From positions 1-35,957 of the forward strand of contig VMDM01000022.1 in the NCBI GenBank assembly GCA_008080815.1: a stretch of 35,957 nucleotides of DNA, in the 5' to 3' direction. The DNA comes from Candidatus Nitrosopumilus sp. (GTDB taxonomy: Archaea > Thermoproteota > Nitrososphaeria > Nitrososphaerales > Nitrosopumilaceae). The first letter of the stretch is position 1. Each line of letters opens with the position of its first letter. The translations under genes and the position numbers were made by a program. This document shows, piece after piece, positions 8,049 to 16,220 of the stretch. Below the pieces are notes generated by a model. It was not told the origin of the DNA. It worked only from the letters and a program-made list of their open reading frames with translations, and ran no database searches.

Positions 8049-8312
8049 ATGACTGAAGATGTATGTGATTTCTGCAAAGGTCAGGGAGCAATTGGCACAA
8101 ATATGTGCGTATATTGTAATGGTACCGGAGAGTGGAATCAAGCCGCACAAGCATACGTCAAAAATCATATTTGCCAGTGTATTGTTATGGATAGAAAATT
8201 CTGCCCAGTGTGCAATAAACCCTGTCATCATGATACATCACTTAATCCAAAACAGAAAATTGATCCAGGGTATGGCGGAATGACATCTAGAGAAATTTCA
8301 GTAATGCCTTAG
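8049..8312 (+). CDS. Small DnaJ-type zinc-finger protein
   Basis: An 87-residue cysteine-rich protein. Two CxxCxGxG repeats typical of the DnaJ central zinc domain are present at 6-13 (CDFCKGQG) and 20-27 (CVYCNGTG). They are followed by Cys42, Cys44 and a CPVCNKPCHH cluster (52-61) that could bind a second metal. There is no J domain. Relatives of the DnaJ zinc domain act in protein folding or thiol chemistry, but the role of this stand-alone version is unknown. The TATA box upstream sits inside a perfect inverted repeat, and AAAGGAT before the ATG may serve as ribosome binding site. Confidence 0.85.
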   Translation: MTEDVCDFCKGQGAIGTNMCVYCNGTGEWNQAAQAYVKNHICQCIVMDRKFCPVCNKPCHHDTSLNPKQKIDPGYGGMTSREISVMP

Positions 8313-8391
8313 ACCCAAAAAAATTTAGCTTTGAGTGATTCTTTTTGACCGAGTTTTTTTACAATCAGTATGACGTATTAGTTACATTGAG

Positions 8392-8483
8392 TCAGAGACA
8401 TCTCACGGTGTTAGCTGGGGGCCCAAAAGCTCACATAAACTAGTTAATGCATTACATAGTCTCCTGGCGGGAGACTGTTTTTT
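8392..8483 (+). ncRNA. Candidate structured small RNA with terminator-like hairpin
   Basis: The 229-base gap between the genes ending at 8312 and starting at 8542 contains a segment clearly richer in G and C than its surroundings. It ends in a strong hairpin (AGTCTCC 8458-8464 with GGAGACT 8470-8476, five-base loop) followed by G and six T, which resembles an intrinsic terminator on the plus strand. CTGGG (8415-8419) can pair with CCCAG (8484-8488), and CCTGG (8463-8467) can alternatively pair with CCAGG (8485-8489). No ORF or tRNA fits. It could be a small RNA or the leader of the gene at 8542. Confidence 0.4.
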
Positions 8484-8541
8484 CCCAGGTAGGACAAAAA
8501 TCGATCTAAAGTAATTAATATTCCAAAATGGGATTATTTTC

Positions 8542-9072
8542 ATGTCATTTGGTGAAGTAGATACTCTCAATATGTTATTTGATAAATTACAATCTCTGTT
8601 TGATGAATCTCAAGGATACTATGAACAATTTTTAGATACTAACAATATGTACAAACAAGGAAAGATTGGCGATAAAGAATTTTTCCAGACATTGGGAGAT
8701 TATACAGTAGCATATTCTGCTTTAGAATTTCTTGCAATCAAAGTAATTTTTGAAATAAAAAAATCACTAAATTCAGGTGGTAAGGGAACACAATCACCAG
8801 GATTAATGCCTGGAATGGGAATGGCAGGTGGAATGGGAATGCCAGGTGGTGTACCTCCAAGAGCAGGAACTGCAGAGAATCCAATTGGACGTGGTCCACC
8901 AGGAATTGTTTCAGCAAAAGAAGCTTTCAGTAATGTTGGAACTTTACCATCACCAGATCCTGCATTGATGCCAAGACAATCTGCACCCAGTTCAGCAAAT
9001 GGATGTAGATCATGTGGGGCAGAACTAAGATCCAATGCAAAATTTTGTACAAAGTGTGGTACAAAAATCTAA
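8542..9072 (+). CDS. Zinc-ribbon protein with Gly/Met-rich linker
   Basis: I recognise no full-length family. The 176 residues comprise a helical N-terminal domain (1-75), a flexible Gly/Met/Pro-rich linker (about 79-150, with repeated PGMGMAGG-type runs) and a C-terminal zinc ribbon, Cys155/Cys158 and Cys169/Cys172 (CRSCG...FCTKCG). The same ribbon ends the proteins at 9084 and 10073. Such ribbons are common on archaeal accessory proteins and can bind protein or nucleic acid. The N-terminal helices suggest a protein-interaction role, which is inference. Confidence 0.8.
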   Translation: MSFGEVDTLNMLFDKLQSLFDESQGYYEQFLDTNNMYKQGKIGDKEFFQTLGDYTVAYSALEFLAIKVIFEIKKSLNSGGKGTQSPGLMPGMGMAGGMGMPGGVPPRAGTAENPIGRGPPGIVSAKEAFSNVGTLPSPDPALMPRQSAPSSANGCRSCGAELRSNAKFCTKCGTKI

Positions 9073-9083
9073 ATTCAAAAATT

Positions 9084-9440
9084 TTATTGTGTAGTTCCAC
9101 ATTCAGGACAGAACTTTGCTGTTAATGAAAGACTGTTTCCACATTCAGAGCAAAATTTACCATCGTTTTTTGGTTCTTGATATGCATTTCCAACCATCTT
9201 TGAATTCTTTACAGCACCAGATGGAACATAGGTATCATCATCAATTAAAACTGGTTCGAAATCTTGATTGGTCATAAAGGTCATCATTCTTGGAACTGCT
9301 TTTCCATCATTTTGTGGATCTGGAACTGAATCACCCAACCAGAATGCAAAGCGCATTAGAGTGAGTTCAGGAGTTGAAAATGCCAATGTGTGTTTTGACA
9401 TGTATTCTTGAGCGGCTTTTTTTCCATCAAAGACTTCCAT
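9084..9440 (-). CDS. Zinc-ribbon protein, uncharacterised
   Basis: A 118-residue protein of unknown function. Residues 1-75 form an unfamiliar domain (MEVFDGKKAAQEYMSKHT, with FAFWLGDSVPDPQ in the middle). The C-terminus is a zinc ribbon with Cys97/Cys100 and Cys111/Cys114 (FCSECG and FCPECG). It is convergent with the zinc-ribbon gene at 8542, with an 11-base gap. The shared ribbon with its neighbours suggests a related set of small proteins, but nothing in the sequence gives an activity. Confidence 0.8.
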   Translation of the reverse strand: MEVFDGKKAAQEYMSKHTLAFSTPELTLMRFAFWLGDSVPDPQNDGKAVPRMMTFMTNQDFEPVLIDDDTYVPSGAVKNSKMVGNAYQEPKNDGKFCSECGNSLSLTAKFCPECGTTQ

Positions 9441-9480
9441 GATTTACTAAATTTTCAAAGTACTATAATAGTTTCTGGAA

Positions 9481-9552
9481 TGGACCGAGGGGGAATCGAA
9501 CCCCCGACATCCTCGTTGCGAACGAGGCATTATACCACTAAACCACCGGCCC
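9481..9552 (-). tRNA. tRNA-Ala (CGC anticodon)
   Basis: Read on the minus strand, the acceptor stem is GGGCCGG/TCGGTCC and contains the G3:U70 wobble pair that is the universal alanine identity element. The anticodon stem CCTCG/CGAGG encloses TTCGCAA, anticodon CGC, reading GCG. The T arm GGGGG-TTCGATT-CCCCC is standard. The discriminator is A and CCA is not encoded. Length is 72 bases. Confidence 0.96.
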
Positions 9553-9643
9553 CTAAGAATTCAAATTAGATCTTGGTTTTATTCATATTCCTAAAATTAA
9601 GAAATTTTGATTTTAAAAATAGAAAAAGATTAGAAATTAGCAA

Positions 9644-9988
9644 TTATGCTAGAGCTCTATCAATCATTCCTTTGAATGATTCTTTTGATGCTGCACCAAC
9701 TTGTTGACTGATGATTTCACCCTTTCTAAGTAGGATCAAAGTTGGAATACTGAAAACGTTGTATTTTGATGCTAACTCATTAGCCTCATCAACATTCACT
9801 TTCACAAATTTTACTTTGTCGCCGTAATCTGCTGCTAGTTCTTCAACAACAGGACCGACCATTCTACATGGACCACACCACTCTGCCCAAAAGTCAACAA
9901 ATACTGGAGTTTCCGAATTCATTACTTCGATTTCCCAGGTTTTTGCATCAGAAACATGAGTAATTCCCATAATTTTTTGAGGGGTCAT
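9644..9988 (-). CDS. trxA: Thioredoxin
   Basis: A 114-residue thioredoxin with the redox site WCGPC (Cys38, Cys41) after FVDFWAEW, the central VNVDEANELASKYNV and the cis-proline segment SIPTLIL. It reduces disulfides in cytoplasmic proteins. A TTAGGTACGA sequence before the ATG at 9988 acts as ribosome binding site and supports that start over the internal Met7. It is monocistronic and divergent from the zinc-ribbon/PRC-barrel gene at 10073. Confidence 0.95.
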   Translation of the reverse strand: MTPQKIMGITHVSDAKTWEIEVMNSETPVFVDFWAEWCGPCRMVGPVVEELAADYGDKVKFVKVNVDEANELASKYNVFSIPTLILLRKGEIISQQVGAASKESFKGMIDRALA

Positions 9989-10072
9989 TCGTACCTAAAA
10001 ACGTTGACTAGATTTTTTTAAAAAATCAAATTTTTGATATATACTTAAATGACGTTTTTCTAAAATTAAATT

Positions 10073-10816
10073 ATGAGTGCTGAACTTAGATTAAAAAAAT
10101 TAAGAGGTTCAGGGGGTTATGTAATGGCTCAAGTTTCTGATGAGCAGCAAATGAAAGGTAATTTGGGCGGTCCAGATTTATTTTTAGCACCAATTGGAAG
10201 ATTAGATTCAACAAAAATTACAAAACACTTTTGCAATACTTGTGAAAAAGAATTTGAAGGTTCTCCAAAAATAGAATTTGAAAATCCTAATGAAGAAGTT
10301 GCAGAGAATTTAGTTTTAGCTGAAAGAGGTCAATACATTTGCAATTCATGCAGTTCTGTTATTGCTGAATATAGACAATTTAAGAAACCAGATGAAGCTG
10401 TAGAAGTAGGTAATGCAAAACCATTAGAACCTCAAACTCAATCAACTACAAATATTTCAGAACCTGAAACAACAATTCCAACAACTGTTCCTCAAACTGA
10501 ACAAACAACTAAACCATCATCTTCAACTGCAATTAGTTCAATTGAAGGAAGATTAGTTTTTGATGAGAATGCAAACAAAGTTGGAACTGCAAAACAAGTC
10601 GGTATAGATGAAACACAATCCATGGTTTTAGTAATTACTCAAAATGACGGAACTGAAGGAACAATCCCTTGGAAGAATATCAGGAAGGTTGGTGAAGTGA
10701 TTTTACTTGGAAATCCAGAATCTACACCCATAGCAACTCCTGGAAAGTGTTCTAGTTGTGGATTTGTCAATAAAGAAGGTTCAAAATTCTGTGAAGAATG
10801 TGGAACTAAATTATAG
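10073..10816 (+). CDS. PRC-barrel protein with two zinc-binding modules
   Basis: A 247-residue multidomain protein. An N-terminal zinc module is formed by Cys54/Cys57 and Cys90/Cys93. A Thr/Pro/Ser-rich linker spans about 105-155. A PRC-barrel-like domain covers about 156-213 (GRLVFDENANKVGTAKQVGID, ending IRKVGEVILLG). A C-terminal zinc ribbon has Cys226/Cys229 and Cys240/Cys243. PRC-barrels occur in photosynthetic reaction centre H subunits, RimM and small archaeal proteins, often in RNA processing or cell-division contexts. The role here is unknown. A TATA-like GATATATACTTA lies at about 10036-10047, 30 or so bases before the ATG. Confidence 0.82.
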   Translation: MSAELRLKKLRGSGGYVMAQVSDEQQMKGNLGGPDLFLAPIGRLDSTKITKHFCNTCEKEFEGSPKIEFENPNEEVAENLVLAERGQYICNSCSSVIAEYRQFKKPDEAVEVGNAKPLEPQTQSTTNISEPETTIPTTVPQTEQTTKPSSSTAISSIEGRLVFDENANKVGTAKQVGIDETQSMVLVITQNDGTEGTIPWKNIRKVGEVILLGNPESTPIATPGKCSSCGFVNKEGSKFCEECGTKL

Positions 10817-10853
10817 TCAAATTGAATTACAAGACATTTGTGAGATAAAATAG

Positions 10854-11552
10854 TTGGCAAAAAAATCATTTTCAAAAAGTATTGTTAAAGATATCGTTAT
10901 TGTTGGAATTGGAGTTTTGTTGGTATGGGTCGGTTTACAAATTGCATTTGGAACACAAAATCCATTCTATGTTGTCGCAAGTGGCAGTATGATTCCAGTT
11001 CTTGAAGTGTATGATGTTCTAATTGTACAAGGAAATATACCATTTGAAGATATTCAATTAGGAGACATCATAGTATTTGATAGACCGTCTGATCATAACC
11101 GAGTCATAGTACATAGAGTAATTACAATTCTTTCAGATGAGCCAAAAACAATCAAAACTAAAGGTGATGCAAATCCAGCGTCAATTCCTGGAACAGATTT
11201 TCCTATTACAGAAGATGAATACATTGGAAAAGTAGTTTATGTCTTACCTCAAGTTGGATATGTAACTCAAATTCTCAAACCACCAGTAAATTACATCATC
11301 ATAGCAATAGTAATTGGAATAATGATCTTTAAACAAATGAGCAAACAGAAAAAAGAATCATCTAACAAAGTAAATGAATTAGAATCAAATGAAAGTTCAA
11401 CTCATGACGACTCAGAAATAGCCGACATTGTTCAAGATTCAGAATATACAGATTTAGAAAATGATGGAGAAAAAAGTGAAATAGAAAAAGAATCTGAAGA
11501 AGTAAATCCTAATTCTGAATCAGATAAAGATGAGAAAAGAGAGATTTCTTAA
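10854..11552 (+). CDS. Signal peptidase I (archaeal/ER type) with acidic tail
   Basis: Membrane serine protease that removes signal peptides. The start is a TTG at 10854. A transmembrane helix lies at about 12-32. The catalytic serine is Ser45 (ASGSMIPVL). The general base is His87 (VIVHRVI), as in archaeal and ER enzymes rather than the lysine of bacteria. A GDAN motif with Asp105 completes the site. A second membrane helix follows near 145-165. The last 65 or so residues form a highly acidic, probably cytoplasmic tail rich in Glu, Asp and Ser, longer than in minimal archaeal homologues. The 3' end shares TTAA with the convergent dehydratase. Confidence 0.93.
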   Translation: MAKKSFSKSIVKDIVIVGIGVLLVWVGLQIAFGTQNPFYVVASGSMIPVLEVYDVLIVQGNIPFEDIQLGDIIVFDRPSDHNRVIVHRVITILSDEPKTIKTKGDANPASIPGTDFPITEDEYIGKVVYVLPQVGYVTQILKPPVNYIIIAIVIGIMIFKQMSKQKKESSNKVNELESNESSTHDDSEIADIVQDSEYTDLENDGEKSEIEKESEEVNPNSESDKDEKREIS

Positions 11553-13075
11553 ATTACTGAATCTCTAGTTTTAAAAACTCGTTTAAAGTATTCAGATGAT
11601 TCTTTTGGTTCTTCAATATCATTGGTAATTCCAGCCAATTTCTTTGCCAAATTCTTTTTCAATCCAACCTGCATTTGCCTTTGAATCTGGATTCTTTGTG
11701 CTTGTGGAGAACCTGCACCATGCATTGATTCTGTCAAATATCCGACTGCATTTCTACCCAAAGTCATATTTTCAATTAATCTCAAAATTCTCATTCTATT
11801 TTCAACATCAACACCCTTTCTTCCTGCAAGATATTTTTTGAGTAATGGTCCAGCTTCTGGATGTCTAAAATCTTTTTCAGATGGTAAAGTTACCATTAAT
11901 CCTCCAGCTACATCTTGAGCTAGTCGACCAATTTCATATGGGAATCTGGTTACATTGTGTTTGCATACTTGAGCTAGCATATCATCATTAAGATAAACAC
12001 CAGATTTCATTTTGTGACCTTGGTGAGATGATGCAATTCCTGCTGCAAAAATGGTTTCATTCAAGTGGGTCATTTCAATAATTTTGTCTTTAATGTGTGA
12101 AACAGTAGGTACACCATTGTAATCTGCAATGGTTGCAGCAGCCCCAATCAAAACGTCACCTAATCCAGTTTTACAAACATAACTTCTTCTATGATAACAA
12201 GTGAATCTTTCAACAAGCATTGATGCAAATTCAAATTCACCATGCATGAAGATTCTTTCCCATGGGATAAAGACTCTATCAAGAACAATTAGAGCCTCTT
12301 GGCCGCCAAATTTTGCATTACCAATATCGATATCACCTTCTTCCATACTACGAGTATCACAAGATTGTCTTCCGTAGATGTAAGTAACACCTTTCTCATC
12401 AGCAGGAATTGCGCCTACAATTGCCCAATCTTTATCATTTTCAGTTAATCTAATTGTAGGCATTAAGATAATCCAGTGAGAATTGATACACCCAGTTTGG
12501 TGTGCTTTGGCTCCTGAGACATAGACGCCTCTTTCATCTTGATCAACTACTCTAGTAAACAAATCAGGATCTTCTTGCTCAGATGGACCCTTACTTCTAT
12601 CACCTTTTGGATCAGTCATTGCGCCACCAATGACCAAGTTCTCTCTTTGAACCATTTTTACAAATTCTAAAAAGCGTTTGTGATATTCTGTTCCGTGTTT
12701 TTCATCAATTTCAAAAGTTGTAGAATGCAATGAATTCATGGCATCCATACCAACACATCTCTGGAAACAAGTTCCAGTATTTTGTCCCAATTTTCTTTGC
12801 ATTTTATTTTGTAAAACTAAATCCTCTGCACTCTCTGCAATGTGGAGAAAACGGTTTACTTGAAGACCAGTAATTGATGATTGTGCAGATGCCAATTGTT
12901 CTTCACGTAAAGCTAAATCATATGTTTCTGCTACTGCATTAATTGAGGGTCTGATAATTGGATGATCTACTGGTTCTTTTACTAATTCACCAAAAAGATA
13001 TACTTTGAGATCACGACCCCTGAGACTTTCAATATAATCATCTCCAGATCTAATTGTCTTTAGGACATTAGCCAT
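11549..13075 (-). CDS. 4-hydroxybutyryl-CoA dehydratase
   Basis: Converts 4-hydroxybutyryl-CoA to crotonyl-CoA with FAD and a [4Fe-4S] cluster. It is a key step of the thaumarchaeal 3-hydroxypropionate/4-hydroxybutyrate CO2-fixation cycle. The 508 residues match the family size. The cluster ligands correspond to Cys103 and Cys107 (TCFQRC), His295 (YHRRSY) and Cys301. The flavin-domain segments KAHQTGCINSHW and FIPWERIF are also recognisable. A TATA box 27 bases before the ATG implies a leaderless mRNA. The ADP-forming ligase that makes its substrate lies immediately upstream on the same strand. Confidence 0.96.
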   Translation of the reverse strand: MANVLKTIRSGDDYIESLRGRDLKVYLFGELVKEPVDHPIIRPSINAVAETYDLALREEQLASAQSSITGLQVNRFLHIAESAEDLVLQNKMQRKLGQNTGTCFQRCVGMDAMNSLHSTTFEIDEKHGTEYHKRFLEFVKMVQRENLVIGGAMTDPKGDRSKGPSEQEDPDLFTRVVDQDERGVYVSGAKAHQTGCINSHWIILMPTIRLTENDKDWAIVGAIPADEKGVTYIYGRQSCDTRSMEEGDIDIGNAKFGGQEALIVLDRVFIPWERIFMHGEFEFASMLVERFTCYHRRSYVCKTGLGDVLIGAAATIADYNGVPTVSHIKDKIIEMTHLNETIFAAGIASSHQGHKMKSGVYLNDDMLAQVCKHNVTRFPYEIGRLAQDVAGGLMVTLPSEKDFRHPEAGPLLKKYLAGRKGVDVENRMRILRLIENMTLGRNAVGYLTESMHGAGSPQAQRIQIQRQMQVGLKKNLAKKLAGITNDIEEPKESSEYFKRVFKTRDSVI

Positions 13076-13099
13076 GTAATTTTAAGGGGGATTAGGTTG

Positions 13100-13105
13100 T
13101 ATAAA
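13100..13105 (-). promoter_or_regulatory. TATA box of 4-hydroxybutyryl-CoA dehydratase gene
   Basis: TTTATA on the minus strand is centred 27 bases before the ATG at 13075. Archaeal transcription usually starts about 25 bases after the TATA centre, so the mRNA should begin at or next to the start codon. No Shine-Dalgarno sequence is visible, consistent with leaderless translation. Confidence 0.65.
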
Positions 13106-13148
13106 TATTCTAAAAATATGATTTGTAAAATTTAGGAATAAATGTCGA

Positions 13149-15245
13149 TTAAAGACCAATTCTTACATCTAGAATTCTGCAACCCTTTCCTTTCTCCATA
13201 ACCAATACTGGATTCATATCCAATTCTTTGATCTCTTTGAAATCAGTTACTAATTGAGATAGCCGTTGTATGCACTCTGAGAGTTTTGCAATATCTGATG
13301 GTTTTTCTCCTCGAACTCCTTGTAACAATTTTTGTGTTTTAATTGAGGCAATCATGTCGTCAGCCTCATTATTTGTAACAGGTGCAAGTTTGAATGTGAC
13401 ATCTTTTAGAACTTCAACATAGATTCCTCCCATTCCCAACATAATTACTGGACCGAATCCAGGCTCAAGTTTTGAACCAATGATTAATTCTTTTCCACCC
13501 TTTACCATTTCCACAATCAAAACACCTTTGATCTCTGCTTTTGAGTTGTATTTTTTGGCATTCTTGGTGATTGTCTTGAATGCCTCTTTGACTTCATTGT
13601 CATTTGTTAGATTAACTTTGACACCGCCAGCATCAGATTTATGAATAATTTGTGGTGAAACAATTTTCATTACAACTGGATAACCAATTTTTTTGGCCAC
13701 CTTGACTGCATCATTTTCATTTCTTGCAATCTCACTTTTTGGTAATGGAAGTCCATATGCCTTTAGAACTTCTTGACCTTCTTCTTCAAGAAGATTTGGT
13801 CTCTTTTCTTTTTTTACTTTGTCAAAAATTTGTTTTGCTTTAGCTTTATTCACTTTGAATTGGGTTATTTTTCCTGGAGGAGATTTAACCCAGTTTGAGA
13901 ATCTAATCATTGCAGCAAGAGTTCTGATTGCACCTTCAGCATATGTGTAATAAGGTACATTTCCATTTGCCAAAATTTCTCTGTTAGTAATTCCCTCATC
14001 TAATCCCATCAAACTTGCAAGCATTGTTTTTTTGTATTTTTTTGACATTGATACAATTACTTCAGCTAGTTTATCATAGTCTAATGTTCCAGATGGTGTA
14101 CACATTGAAATTACTGAACCCACATTCTTGTGCTGTAAAACTCGATCAAGCACATTGCTAAATCTATTAAAATCTGCATCACCTACAATGTCTACTGGGT
14201 TTCTAGAGCTTCCCCATGGTGGAATTACTTTATCAATTTCTTTTCTAGCAGATGTGATATCTGCCATTTTGATTTTCATTTTAGAGCATGCATCTGTAGA
14301 AATAATTGCAGGACCACCAGCATTTGAAACAATTACCAGTTCACCTTTGCTTGGTAATGGTTGTTTTGAAAAGGCAGTAGCATAATCAAATAATTCTTCC
14401 ATAGTATCAACTCTAATTGCACCAGATTGTCTCAACAAGGCATCATAGATTTCATCAGAACCCATTAGTGCACCGGTATGAGACATTGCAGCTTTTGCTC
14501 CCTCTGGACTTCTTCCAGATTTTAAAACTAGAACTGGTTTTTTCAATTTTTTTGTGATGTTTTTACAAACTTTAAGGAATTCTTGTCCATCACCCATATC
14601 TTCTAGATACATCACAATTACCTCAGTTTGTTTATGTTCTGCAAGAATTTTGAGAACGTCCACTTCACTCATTGCAGCTTTATTTCCCAAGCTTACAACT
14701 GCTGAAAAACCAATTCCTTGAGCACTTGCATCTTCAACTAGTGCTGCACAAATAGCGCCACTTTGTGAGACAAGAGCAATTTTTCCAGATTTGGGGGTAA
14801 CTTTGAGAAAAGTAGAATTCATCATTGTTTTTGGATCTAAATTCATCACACCAAGACAATTTGGACCGATGATTTTGATATTGAATTTTTTAGCAATATC
14901 TTTGATTTCTTGTTCACGTTTTGCGCCTTCCTCATCAACTTCTTTAAAACCTGCAGTGATGATGATTACACCTTTGATCTTTTTCTTACCACATTCCTCA
15001 AGTACAGGAGCAACTAGAGTGTTTTTAATTACAATAACTGCAAGATCAATTGGTTTTGGAACGTCTAAAACACTTTTGAAAGCTTTTTTCTCAAATACAA
15101 TGTCACGTGTTGGGCTAATTGGATAAATTGTTCCAGTAAATCCTTTCATAATATTAGATGTGATTGTTGCACCAACACTTCCTGGTTTATCAGATGCTCC
15201 GATTACTGCAATAGATTTTGGTGATAAAAAGACAGATTCTGCCAT
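13149..15245 (-). CDS. ADP-forming acyl-CoA synthetase, probable 4-hydroxybutyrate-CoA ligase
   Basis: A 698-residue fused alpha-beta NDP-forming acyl-CoA synthetase. The N-terminal CoA-binding domain starts IAVIGASDKPGSVG. The phosphorylated histidine is His256 (MSHTGALMGSD). A ligase-CoA region follows, and the C-terminal ATP-grasp domain (about 480-698) carries the second histidine His535 (IIHKSDAGG). In Nitrosopumilus maritimus such an enzyme is the energy-efficient 4-hydroxybutyrate-CoA ligase, and a paralogue serves 3-hydroxypropionate. Adjacency to the dehydratase favours the 4-hydroxybutyrate role here; substrate choice is inference from context. Confidence 0.92.
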   Translation of the reverse strand: MAESVFLSPKSIAVIGASDKPGSVGATITSNIMKGFTGTIYPISPTRDIVFEKKAFKSVLDVPKPIDLAVIVIKNTLVAPVLEECGKKKIKGVIIITAGFKEVDEEGAKREQEIKDIAKKFNIKIIGPNCLGVMNLDPKTMMNSTFLKVTPKSGKIALVSQSGAICAALVEDASAQGIGFSAVVSLGNKAAMSEVDVLKILAEHKQTEVIVMYLEDMGDGQEFLKVCKNITKKLKKPVLVLKSGRSPEGAKAAMSHTGALMGSDEIYDALLRQSGAIRVDTMEELFDYATAFSKQPLPSKGELVIVSNAGGPAIISTDACSKMKIKMADITSARKEIDKVIPPWGSSRNPVDIVGDADFNRFSNVLDRVLQHKNVGSVISMCTPSGTLDYDKLAEVIVSMSKKYKKTMLASLMGLDEGITNREILANGNVPYYTYAEGAIRTLAAMIRFSNWVKSPPGKITQFKVNKAKAKQIFDKVKKEKRPNLLEEEGQEVLKAYGLPLPKSEIARNENDAVKVAKKIGYPVVMKIVSPQIIHKSDAGGVKVNLTNDNEVKEAFKTITKNAKKYNSKAEIKGVLIVEMVKGGKELIIGSKLEPGFGPVIMLGMGGIYVEVLKDVTFKLAPVTNNEADDMIASIKTQKLLQGVRGEKPSDIAKLSECIQRLSQLVTDFKEIKELDMNPVLVMEKGKGCRILDVRIGL

Positions 15246-15303
15246 TAGATTTTTGAGAAAGATTTTGTGTAATAAATTTATTCATGAAATTTGGTGATCG
15301 ACT

Positions 15304-15660
15304 TTAACTACCAAGCATTTTGCCTGCAATGTTCTCTTTTCTAGGTACCCATTCAATAGATAAATTAGTAAATTTACCTATTAGCGACCAAGCTTCTCTA
15401 GCTAATTCCCGTAATTGTTCATTATTAATTGCAAATTCATGATTTAGTTGATTTACAGTATTTTTGGAATCACTAAAAATACAAATTGTTTCATCAGAGT
15501 TTTCAAATTTCTTTAAGACTGAAATGATTGCCAAATACTCTGCTTGGTTATTTGTCAGATCACTCTTTTTTTCATAAAAAGAATCACCAGTTTCTTTGAC
15601 AAAGTATCCATATCCACTATTTTTTCCACCAGAACCATCTACAAAAATACTAAGAGTCAT
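15304..15660 (-). CDS. RNase H I-like protein with incomplete active site
   Basis: A 118-residue protein of the RNase HI fold. Three of the four acidic residues are in place: Asp8 (FVDGSGG), Glu41 (NNQAEYLA) and Asp64 (FSDSKNTVNQL). The fourth, normally Asp in an N-x-x-AD-x-L motif near the C-terminus, reads ENIAGKMLG here, with Gly113 in its place. RNase HI removes RNA from RNA-DNA hybrids; members lacking the last Asp can keep reduced activity. The start overlaps the upstream membrane-protein gene by 11 bases, so the two are translated from one message. Confidence 0.85.
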   Translation of the reverse strand: MTLSIFVDGSGGKNSGYGYFVKETGDSFYEKKSDLTNNQAEYLAIISVLKKFENSDETICIFSDSKNTVNQLNHEFAINNEQLRELAREAWSLIGKFTNLSIEWVPRKENIAGKMLGS

Positions 15661-16093
15661 GTCGATAAAGCCTTGTAAGTTTTACACTTAGATTAACTAC
15701 AATCATGTAAATAATTGTAGATATTCCCTGTGAAACAAATGAAGCCAGATATGGATCATAATTAATTTGGAGTAAATAGTATTGTATTATCCATCTGCAA
15801 ATTGTGTAAATAATTTCACCAATTCCAAGTGAGGTAATGAGTTTTTTCAAATCATTTCTTAATTTTTTATTGTCAAGTTCTCCTGAGGGTAGCAAGTATT
15901 TTTTTCTATTATCAAAATAAAATAATGCAGAAAATACTGAAAAATAAATTACATAATCAACAATAGTAGTAAAAGTCGTATTAAGATAATCGCTTTGTTC
16001 AGATAAGATTTGAGCAACTATTGCAGAAATAATTATTGAAGCAGCAAAAGCAATTAAGATATTTTTATTCAGTTTTACGTATTCCTGAATCAT
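15650..16093 (-). CDS. Uncharacterised four-helix membrane protein
   Basis: A 147-residue hydrophobic protein. Four membrane segments are apparent: about 11-31, 43-62, 92-112 and 120-140, with a basic loop (DNRKKYLLPSGELDNKKLRNDLKK) between the second and third. No family is recognised. It overlaps the RNase H gene downstream by 11 bases, pointing to one transcriptional unit, but the pairing gives no obvious function. Confidence 0.75.
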   Translation of the reverse strand: MIQEYVKLNKNILIAFAASIIISAIVAQILSEQSDYLNTTFTTIVDYVIYFSVFSALFYFDNRKKYLLPSGELDNKKLRNDLKKLITSLGIGEIIYTICRWIIQYYLLQINYDPYLASFVSQGISTIIYMIVVNLSVKLTRLYRHDS

Positions 16094-16220
16094 GAAAAAT
16101 CTTTCTTAAACATAGAAATAAACTAGTAGAAAATTGTTTAAAGATAATTTCCTACAATTTCATTAATAAAAAATAGTAAAAAGTATAAAAAACATCATAG
16201 ATGTCTTCAAATGATTAGAA

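Noticed and set aside
8313-8541. SRP or RNase P RNA
   Set aside because: The segment is too short and lacks the conserved helix 8 of SRP RNA and the conserved P RNA core.
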